This document shows positions 55,130-64,000 of a DNA stretch of 64,000 nucleotides, piece by piece. The DNA lies in assembly GCA_024760905.1 (NCBI GenBank), contig CM045746.1:11648466-11712465 (forward strand), in the 5' to 3' direction. The stretch's first letter is position 1, and the number at the start of each line of letters is the position of its first letter. A program made the translations under genes and the position numbers. Source of the DNA: Plotosus lineatus. Its lineage: Eukaryota > Chordata > Actinopteri > Siluriformes > Plotosidae. Under the pieces are notes generated by a model that had not been told where the DNA came from, did no database searches, and worked only from the letters and a program-made list of their open reading frames with translations.

Positions 55130-56060
55130 ACCAGGAGGTTGATTGGACACTGGGAACAGTAATAGTTATTGGACACTGGGAACACTAAACAGTGATTTGA
55201 TATAGGGAACGATAGTAATTAATGATGGGACATTAGGAATAATTCTAATTTATAATCAGACATTGGGAATAATGTTAGTTTGGACACTGGCAGGGGCAGT
55301 GGTGGTCTAGTGGTATAGAGGATTGGATTGCTGATCCAAAGGTTGGGGGTTCAAGTCCTCACAAGGTTGTCAAACCCCCCCCCCCCCCCCCCCCGGTGCA
55401 GCTAACTGGTTATCAAAGGCGGGCTATGGCTCTCACTTTCTATGGTGACAGGTACATGTTAAAAAAAAAAAACCTTGCTGACCTTCGTAAAAAGGGTAGG
55501 CTGCAAAGCCGTCAGGGTGTTTCTGTCCCTTGCTCAAGGGTTGTGTGAGGAAGGGCATCTGACGTAAAAGCCTATGTGAATCATTTGCTGTGGCGACTCC
55601 TGAAAAAAGGGAAAAGCCGAAAGGAAATCGGTGTTTGGACATTGGCAGTAATGATATTTAATAATTGGGCTTTGGGAACAATGGGGATTTGACTTTGAGA
55701 ATAATGGTAGTTAATGATCAGATATTGTTTACAACTGTAATTAGTGATTGGACATTGGAAATAATGGTACTGAATGACTGGACATTGGGAACGATGGCAA
55801 TTGATGATTGGACATTGGGAACGATGGTGATCAGTGATTGAATGAAGAATACAATGGCAATTAGTATTTGGACATTGGGACTAAGGGTGAACCGTGTTTG
55901 GACATCGAGAACAATGCTAATTAATGATTAGTAATGTTCGGGCATTGAGAATGATGGTAATTTCTGATCTAAATTGGGAACGATGGCATTTAATACCCGA
56001 TAATGGGAACAATAGTAATTAATGATCGGACACTGGGAGTCATGACACTAAGTGATTAGA
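55130..56060 (+). repeat. 30-bp minisatellite, right part
   Basis: Same unit as 50660-51560. Interrupted by a SINE at 55294-55630 containing a C run (55374-55394). Confidence 0.9.
55294..55630 (+). repeat. SINE (family 2), near full length, plus strand
   Basis: A box GGTGGTCTAGTGGTATAG, B box GGGGTTCAAGTCC, tail GAAAAGCCGAAAGGAAAT. It gives the clearest view of the tRNA-derived head of this family. Confidence 0.85.
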
Positions 56061-57689
56061 TGTTGGTGATATGGATGATCTTCTCCTTTCTTTATTATGA
56101 TCAAATGTTGATAGGTCTTTAGCAAGTTTCTGTTAGGTCCTTGAATAATAGCTCACATCATGGTCTACAGACACTGATCTAGAAACCCGGTGCATCAATC
56201 AGCATTCCCTGTGACAGTTTATTTTAAATATTCCTTCTGACAATTTTAGAGACGTAGTGGATTTTAGCAGTGCTACCAGTGGCAGTGTTATTACATTGTC
56301 CACAAGACACAAGGAGTCCTACATGTCATAGCTGGCAACATCAATCAATCCGGTAATAATGCATTCATAGAAGCAATCCAAGCACCTTTTGTGTCTCACA
56401 GCATTTCAGTATGATTATTGAGATTGATTGATAAACTAGATGATAATGATTTTCAAGAGACAGAGTGTGTAAATTCAGATATGACAGAGGGGAACTGAGT
56501 GGAAACAAACTGTTTTGTGATAGAACTGAAATACGAAAGATGAAATGCTGAGTTTCTTATGAGGGGATCTGTATAAGTATAGTTTCTGCTATACTATCCT
56601 ATAACCGAGAGCATGCAGGACCTTCTCCAGGTATTCATTAAGAGAGGTAAATTAAGGAGGTGTGAAGTCCCCCTGAGAAACAAGTGAGCACCTGTCCAAA
56701 TGGTGAGTATGTAGATTAATGAACCATGTGTGAGCTGAGTGCTATTTTTAAACAGCATCGATCTGTGATGTGCTGAAAAGTTGGAAAAGTCCACTGCAAG
56801 CAGTCCTGTATTCGTACTCAAAAGTGCAGAAGATTAATTCTGCACACACACACACACACATCTTATACCTGTCGTCAGGACTTCTGAATCACATGGTAAT
56901 TTACACTATTCTGATTCATTCATTCATTTTCTGAACCATTTAATCCCAATTAGCGTCACAGGGAGGCTGGCACCCATCTCGGCTGATTCCGGGGTACACC
57001 CTGGATAGCTCGCGAGGCCATCACAGGGCCAACACTGGCAAACGCCACACAGAAACAGCCAGGCTGTTAATCGAACCTAGGCCTTCTTGTGATGAGGCAG
57101 ACATGCTATTACATTACACAACCGTGCACCTCACTATTCTGATTTTTAAAATAAAATGTAAATATGATTATAAAGATGATAGCTTGTGTATTATTTGAAC
57201 AAGAACAATAAAGTTGTATCAGTTATTTCTAGTTTAAGGTGCAGTTAGAGTCCCCTATTGGTTGCAAACAGAATTGCAACAGCTGTGCAGATTGGATCCT
57301 CACTGCTGAAAGGGTGATGCAGCAGTGCTTTTTAGTCTCTCTCTCTCTCTGTCCCCTTCACTATAACAAATCGGCTCCCAAATGTTCTAGCAAACTTTCA
57401 TGCTCATCGCACCATCAACTCTGTTATTTCGCACATCATAACTTTTAATTGCATGACAAAGTTCAGTTTCCTTTATACACATGTCTGTACGGTACATGTG
57501 TGTTTTGGGCATGATCATGGGCATTAAGGAGACTCTACTTCCATTCTACAGTATTTGGAAAACCAGAAAGTTAGTTTGCCGCCATTTTCGTTCAACTTTG
57601 AGGGTTTTCTGTTTCAGTGTGCATGTTTCATCATTATACGGGGGGGGGGCTAATTTTTTTTCTCTCTGATCAGTTTCTTTTAAGAGGAG
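56061..57689. other. Upstream flank, no gene; one SINE
   Basis: 56915-57130 is a family 1 SINE (CAGGGAGGCTGGCACCCATC). The rest is AT-rich without recognised coding sequence; CA run at 56846-56861. Confidence 0.55.
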
Positions 57690-58511
57690 CTACATTATCT
57701 AGCATATGGGGTAAAGGTAAATTTGGCTCAAAGCACTCTGTGGCTTGATCGAGTTCTGCGGGGTCTAATGGTGATCCAATCCTAGTTGATAATTCTGGAA
57801 GATTGTTAATGAATCTCGGTGAAGTCGATGATATAAAAGTTGCTTAATGCGATAACGTGGCGACGTGTAAATATTAGTACGAGGAGGCAATGAAAGCGAG
57901 ATAAGACATTGATCTGAAATAGTTTTTGACTGTGGGACTGCGACTAAATTTTCAATATTTAATCCAGAGGTTACATAGTATTAAATCAAGAGTGTGGCCA
58001 GTTTTGTGAGTTGGTCCTATTAAATTCTGATTTACCTCAACTGGATCTGGGATTGATACGAATGCTGTTCTTAAAAAGTCCTCTGGGTTATTGACATGAA
58101 CACTGAAGTCACCAATAATTAGAGCTTCATCTAAAGCAGGGGTGTCAAACTCGTGCCACAAAGGGCCATGTGGCTGCAGGTTTTTGTTTCAACCAAGCAG
58201 CAGCACACCTGACTTGGCTCATTTAATCAAGTGATTTAAGTCTTCACGCAGTTGATTGGTCGATCTGTATGCTCTGTACAGAGGCTAACCAATCAACTGC
58301 CTTAAGACTCAAATCACTTGATTAAATGAGCCAAGTCAGGTGTGCTGCTGCTTGGTTGAAACAAAAACCTGAAGCCACATGGCCCTGAGTTTGACACCCC
58401 TGATCTAAAGAAACAACCAAGTTTGAAACGAAATCAGCAAATTTACATAGGAATTCTGAGTGTGGTCCTGATGGTCTGAAAATAATGATTAAAGGAATCC
58501 GATGTGTGTTT

Positions 58512-58542
<31 letters not shown>

Positions 58543-58915
58543 TATGTGTAATGTTAGTGTATAGAATTTCAAACGTGTTAAATTCATGTGTGGATTTTTG
58601 TACAAGGCTGAGATTATCAGTATAAATAACTGCACTGCCTCCTCCTCTGCCAGTTTAATGAGGTTGGTGTATATAACTGTAACCGGGAAGACTCACTTCA
58701 TTTAATGCTACATATTCATTGGGTTGAATCCATGTTTCTGTTAAACACATTAGATCCATAATGATTTTATTAACAATTAACCACTTTAGATGCAAGAGAT
58801 CTAACATTTAATAACCCTATCTTTAGATCAAAAGTGCAAGTTGTAGATTTGGTATAATTTAAATTTATGTTAAGATTATTAAAACAAACTCTGAGTTTTT
58901 ACATTTTTGTTTAGT
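57690..58915 (-). mobile_element. LINE endonuclease-domain fragment, split by a MITE
   Basis: Minus strand: EEEAVQLF and KNPHMN remnants near 58600, then SGPHSEFLCKFADFVSNLVV and SLDEALIIGDFSVHVNNPED, ending GPTHKTGHTLDLIL. These are apurinic-type endonuclease motifs of L2/CR1-like fish LINEs (GDF and the HTLDL block). The SLD/EAL junction is where the MITE 58137-58402 entered. No reverse transcriptase attached. Confidence 0.75.
58137..58402. mobile_element. Near-perfect palindromic hAT MITE, 266 bp
   Basis: Ends CAGGGGTGTCAAACTC and GAGTTTGACACCCCTG; perfect 8-bp target duplication ATCTAAAG (58129-58136, 58403-58410). Almost the whole element folds on itself (for example AGCAGCACACCTGACTTGGC against its complement). 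Confidence 0.95.
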
Positions 58916-59069
58916 TTAGGAAACAGACACAGTCTCTGTAGCATTGAACTTGACCTTGAGTGACGACTCTGCACAGCTAGCAGACACTCGGATTAGCCTG
59001 TTTGTCTGTTCTCTGACCTTGGTTCTGGAAAGTCACTGACTGATTAGTCCTGTTCTTGGAATATATGCT

Positions 59070-59432
59070 ATGCTGCAAGAAATGAGAGCAGCATCTTCCC
59101 AAGTGGGATGGATGCCACCTCACCTTATCAGGCCAGGTTTACCCTCGAAAGTGCGGCAATTATCTATAAATCTGACTTCGTTTTCAGAGCACCAGCAATT
59201 CAGCCACCATTATTTTTATGGTTTCACCCAAATGAGGATGGGGTTCCCTTTTGGATCTGGTTCCTCTCAAGGTTTCTTCCTCGCAACTGAAATAGACAAT
59301 GTTTAAATTCCTTCATACTTTGTAAGGCCCTACTTTCACTGGTTTACTGTGTAAAGCTGCTTTGTGACAATATCAATTGTAAAAAGTCCTATACAAATAA
59401 AACTGAAGTGAATTGAATTGACGTATACTACA
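59070..59432 (+). repeat. L2-type 3' tail (SINE or LINE end)
   Basis: Contains GGTTCCTCTCAAGGTTTCTT, TAAAGCTGCTTTGTGACAA, CTATACAAATAAAACTGAAG and a GAATTGAATTGA end, the common fish L2-like tail. Confidence 0.75.
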
Positions 59433-60210
59433 ATTGAAACTGTGTTTGTGTGTGTGTGTGTGTGGAGAGAGTAGTTGTAACCTTTTCCCGCTCTGTATGA
59501 CCTCCAATCTGCAGTTCTTGCGAGCGTACACACACAAAATTGGCAAACGGGAAGAGAGGATTTCCTCTGTTTAAACATGCTGCGTGAGTGTGTGCCTCCG
59601 TGTGGAAGTGCTAGTAAGAAAGAAAGAAGGGTTAAAACAATAGTAAAGTGAGAGAAAAGGATTTTAGTGACGTCATATAAAGATGCGAGTGGCAAAATAT
59701 TACCAGATCAAATAAGTGCTATCAGCTCATACCTGTAAATAAAAAGGTTATAGGGTTTTGCTTTCACTTTAACAACTCATATGAACAGATAGACATTTGA
59801 AATGTTTTCATATTTAATTTTTCCTATAATTCACTTATTTCCCCAAACTCTTTGTTTCATTTTCACCTGATTTTCTTCATGGAATTTTTTTTTTTTTTTT
59901 TTTTTTTTTTTTCAGAATGTTCATTTTTCCATCCACATGATTCATACTTTTATAGATATATCCAATAATACCGCCAGTGCAGCTAAAAGGCCTGCAATCT
60001 CTCACTGTCTGTGGTGAGAGGTTCATGTAAAAGAACCACTGTTGACTTTCATCAATACTGTAGTAGCTGCATGGCCGTCAACATGTTTCTGCCCTGCGAT
60101 GGCCTGGAGATCTATCCCGGTTGACTCTGCCCACGCCCAGAGTTGGCTGAGATGGGTGCTAGCTTCCCCACGACCCTAATTAGGATTAAGCGGTGCAGAA
60201 AATGAATATT
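59433..60210. other. No gene; GT and poly-T runs and SINE tail
   Basis: GT (59447-59464), poly-T (59886-59912), and a family 2/1 chimeric SINE at 59975-60210 ending CCCTAATTAGGATTAAGCGG. Confidence 0.6.
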
Positions 60211-60229
60211 GTACAATTCCCTTTTAATA

Positions 60230-60832
60230 TATTTAACTATTGCGGAATTATATTAGGACTGTAGGGAGACTGGAGCCTATCTCAGCCAACTCTGAACAAA
60301 GGTAGGGTACACCCCAGACAGTTTGCCAGTCCTTCGCAGGGCCAACATGCACATCTACTCTCACTCACCCAGAGAGATAACAGCCAAATAACTGAATTCA
60401 AGTCTTTGGACTGTGACCCCCATTGAGAAAAATACCCAGAAGAAACTAATGCAAGCACAGGAAGAACATCCAAACTGTACACAGGAACACCCTCACCAAG
60501 CTCAGGACTTGAACCCAGGACGTTCTTTCTGTAATGCAGACATGCTTACCACTACACTACTGTGACTCCCAAACACACTTTGAGAATTGACTGATGACAT
60601 TTGTGCCACATAAACAATTTTTGCCCTAAAATTTATATTTTTTTCATGTGATTTTTGCACACAGTAAATTTACATTTATGGCATTAGGCAGAAAACCATC
60701 CGGAGTGACTTACTGTACGTTTATTTATTTTTTTACTCATACAACTGAGTAATTCGGGCCTTGCTCAAGAGCCGAACAGTGATGTTTAGTTCACACACCC
60801 AGATCCTTAACCACTGAGCCACCACTGCCCTG
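60230..60832 (-). repeat. SINE plus compound repeat matching 41019-41450
   Basis: 60230-60575 is a family 1 SINE; from 60392 the sequence follows 41019-41450 closely, including the junction to TTTATGGCATTAGGCAGA. Confidence 0.8.
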
Positions 60833-63017
60833 GTTCATGTCTTTTTATATCTGATTGGGTTTGATTATCAGAATCAGACTCCGAATACTTTATTCATCCT
60901 GGAGGAAATTGTTTTCACACATGATGATCTTCACCAGGAAAGTTATGTTTTCCCTTTTGTTTTTTAGCAGGATTGCACCAAAAAATTATGTGCAGATTTT
61001 CATGAAATTTCTACCGGAGGTTTTCGATAAGAAAGTCTCCATTTTGATATATATATATTTTTCTTTTTTTGGTGATCTGGTTCAAATTCTGGATCCAGTA
61101 ATTTTTTTAAAGGATTATTTAACATTGTGAGATTGGACAATTTTTTTTCTGGAAGTGGGACATTACAGAAGGCCCAGCAGAGGGTGCTGTTAATTTTTCC
61201 ATCTTGGTGGGGGTTTGCACTATATGCTCTTGTTTATTTATACGTATATGTAATTGTTAGTTTACTTAATGGCCATCCTTCATTTATAAATACTTAGCTG
61301 ACAGGGTCACGGGGAAAGCTGGAGCCAATCCCATCTGACTTTGGGCAAGAGGTGGGGTACAATCTGAACAGGTCACTGCCCAAATGCACTTTGAAAGAGT
61401 AAATTCGACTGTGCAGTCTGTTGCAAAACTACCATAGACACAAACAACCATTTACACACACAATTATAGCGAGAGGCAGTTTAGAGTGGCCAGCGGACCA
61501 TACCGATGTGTATGCCTTTGGATTGTAGATATCTTTGTCTTTGGAAACTGGAGCACCCAGAGGAAACACAGGCAAACATATGTAAACTCTACAAAAAGGC
61601 AACAGCTGACTGCCATGATTTAAAACCGGAACCTTCTTGCTGAAAGATGATAATGATAGCCAGTGAGCCATTATGTCGTCTCATTTTTTAAATATACAAT
61701 TTTAAAATATATATTAGCAGAGCTCTGGAGAGGATCACCATAGTCATGGGACGTGTCCTGTCTGGTGTCTGAGTGTGCCCACTAAAAAAACCCTAATAAG
61801 GTTGCCATATCACTGAGTTACAAGATGATAGGCAGCAATAGAAAACAGATTTATTGCTAATAACAACACTTAAACCATAAAAAATAGAGGCTCATACGCC
61901 ACTGCTCAGACTCGCACAGAATAAAAAACATACAATCTTACTCAGGTAGGCACACAAACTTGTAGATAAATAAATGTTCATAAAGCAAATACTGAAATCA
62001 GAAGCATGACAGAACATGAACTTGTTAAACGGACAATTAAACTAAGAAGATAGGTAATACAATTGAAAATGAAAATCATAAAGGTAGTACAAAGTGAACC
62101 TATCAAAAGAACTCTATCAGGAATTCTGCTTTTAGGTAGCGCATAAATCTATATATTAGATATCATCATGTGAGGTGTTTATTTAAGTCTATCCATTACA
62201 CTTTCACATTTTCCCATGTTGTCAGAGAGTGTTCACAGTAGGAAAAGCCTGATCATGTGAAACATACTGGTACTAAGGCAGTAGATTGTCGAGTAGTGTA
62301 GTCCTGTACATGTTCTCCAGGGATTCATATGGGTTCTCTGGTTTCCTCCAAGAAATAAGAACTTACTTTTAGAAATGGGCAGTTGGTTTAAATAGATGTA
62401 CAGTACATGTTTATGTGTGTTTGTGCGTCATGCATGCATGTGCTCAGACCATCTGGGCTTCATATCTTCGGATTCCCAAGATCCACTACAACCCCAAAGA
62501 GGATCAAGTGTTTACTGGAGATGACCGAATGAAGGAATTAAATAAATGAAAAAAGTGCGATGTGTTTTTTTTACTTATAGAGTACAAAGTCCAACACACA
62601 TCCAATAAATCCATTGTGTGAAGGCCTGTGGTTTCTACAAAAAAGAGTTTATTATAATCAACTCAAATTAGCCTAACACAAAGCAGGTGAAAAAGGGAAA
62701 TTAGTGGATTGCAAACAAAACCGCTCGTTACACATGGATAAGAAATCACAGTCAAAAGCAAAATAACAGAGGAAGACATCATAAGAAAGACAAGGTGTTG
62801 TAAGGAATTCAGTTTAATCCAATTTAATCCAGATACATCCACTAATGTTGGAGGAGAGCAGAACTGTTGCTTACTCTGCCAACCCACAAAACCACCACTG
62901 TGTGAGTCAGGAACTGCTGTCCCTCTGAGTCCTGAGTCTCTGGCTGTATGAGATATGCTTCCTTTCCAAAGTGGAGTGGAAGTGCATTTACGGTTTGTGT
63001 CTACATGCGTATGCGTA

Positions 63018-63054
<37 letters not shown>

Positions 63055-63282
63055 GCGCACGATTATTTGAACTCTGTCCAACAGTGATCTCAGGAGAGAT
63101 AAAAGTTCCTGCAAATCATTATACGCTTCTTATCTGAATGTTACACAACAGAACAATGATATTTCTTATTCATCTAATTCCTATTTTAATATGCAGCACA
63201 GGAGACCAGTACAGTATAACTATGGTTTCATGGAAAAACAAGTTCTCCAATCTTAATGGTACTTCCAAATAAGGTGTGTGTG

Positions 63283-63327
<45 letters not shown>

Positions 63328-63570
63328 TTTTTGTTTTATTTATTTATTTTCCACTTTTTTCTCTATCACCTGTGACGAAGGTATGGACTACTCCAGATAA
63401 GATAGGACCCAAGGGACTGCAACTACAGTAGCTCTGAGAGTGGGAATATTTCACAACTAAGGTGTCCAATCCTGGCTGAAAGGAAGTGGCCCCTTTGAAA
63501 CAGGAAGAGGAAATGAAGAGTGTTTGTGAACGGAGGTAGATTGGATTGTGACAACTTTAAAAGAGCTTTT

Positions 63571-63601
<31 letters not shown>

Positions 63602-64000
63602 CCCCCCTTTAACTACCTGCCTCATAGCTCATAGCGAATATAATTAAAACCTCCAGAGAATAAGAAACTTTATTCTGTAAAATTACTTCACACTTTCCCC
63701 ACAACATTCCCATTTAAACCAAAATATCTTTGGTTTAAAAATTAAAAGCAATGTCCACAATATTCCAGGTAAATCACATCCCAATAAGACTGAGGAATGA
63801 GTCAAAATCCTGTACAGTACTGTGCATGTTAACCTTGGACTCAATGACATCATCACTGAGACTCAGCTGTCAAATAACTGCCCATAAAATCAATAAAACA
63901 GAAGCTATCAGTCTCAGATTTTTCTCACGGAAAAAAATTAATCTCACTATTCCAATGAAATGAACTTTAACAAGTCCTGTCTTCTGCTTTGCACTGGGTT
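60833..64000. other. Right end of window, no gene recognised
   Basis: A family 1 SINE at about 61300-61680; a stretch 61830-61990 related to the Tc1 target at 5400-5505; GT runs (63018-63040, 63282-63326) and a CT run (63576-63601). The rest is AT-rich with no supported exon. Confidence 0.55.

Overview
The window is vertebrate genomic DNA, most likely from a teleost fish. It carries one multi-exon vertebrate gene on the minus strand. The non-coding DNA is full of typical fish repeats: Tc1 elements with long inverted repeats, Rex3, tRNA-derived SINEs, small hAT elements with 8-bp target duplications and dense CA/GT microsatellites. The species cannot be fixed from the sequence.

The gene is tolloid-like 1 (tll1), a secreted astacin-family metalloprotease of the BMP1/tolloid group. 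I traced 16 coding exons by homology and splice signals, running right to left from the start codon at 44860 to a donor at 1250. Together they encode 729 residues: signal peptide, prodomain, furin-type site, astacin catalytic domain, CUB1, CUB2, EGF1 and CUB3. EGF2, CUB4, CUB5 and the stop codon must lie beyond the left edge. All coding boundaries are GT-AG and all phases join. Upstream of the ATG the sequence suggests a split 5' UTR: a strong acceptor at 45071-45073, a possible 36-bp non-coding exon at 45875-45910, and a CpG-rich candidate promoter/first exon at 47153-47530.

Layout: 1-4.7 kb, exons 16-13; 4.7-12.3 kb, intron 12 with a Tc1 copy, a pogo-like element and part of an endonuclease-type (RLE) LINE; 12.3-13.4 kb, exons 12-9; 13.4-18.1 kb, intron 8 with a degenerate Rex3 LINE; 18.1-18.7 kb, exons 8-6; 18.7-24.2 kb, intron 5 with a SINE split by a Tigger-like element; 24.2-28.0 kb, exons 5-2; 28.0-44.7 kb, the 16.75-kb first intron with two nested transposon stacks and some single-copy-looking stretches that may be regulatory; 44.7-47.5 kb, exon 1, 5' UTR and CpG-rich DNA; 47.5-64 kb, upstream DNA with no gene seen, containing a third Tc1 copy, a 30-bp minisatellite split by LINE fragments, and hAT MITEs.

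I found no complete transposase or reverse transcriptase; every recognised mobile element is broken. No previously undescribed biological system is supported. The most interesting structures are the nested and fold-back transposon arrangements, the possible 5' UTR micro-exon and the candidate intronic regulatory blocks.
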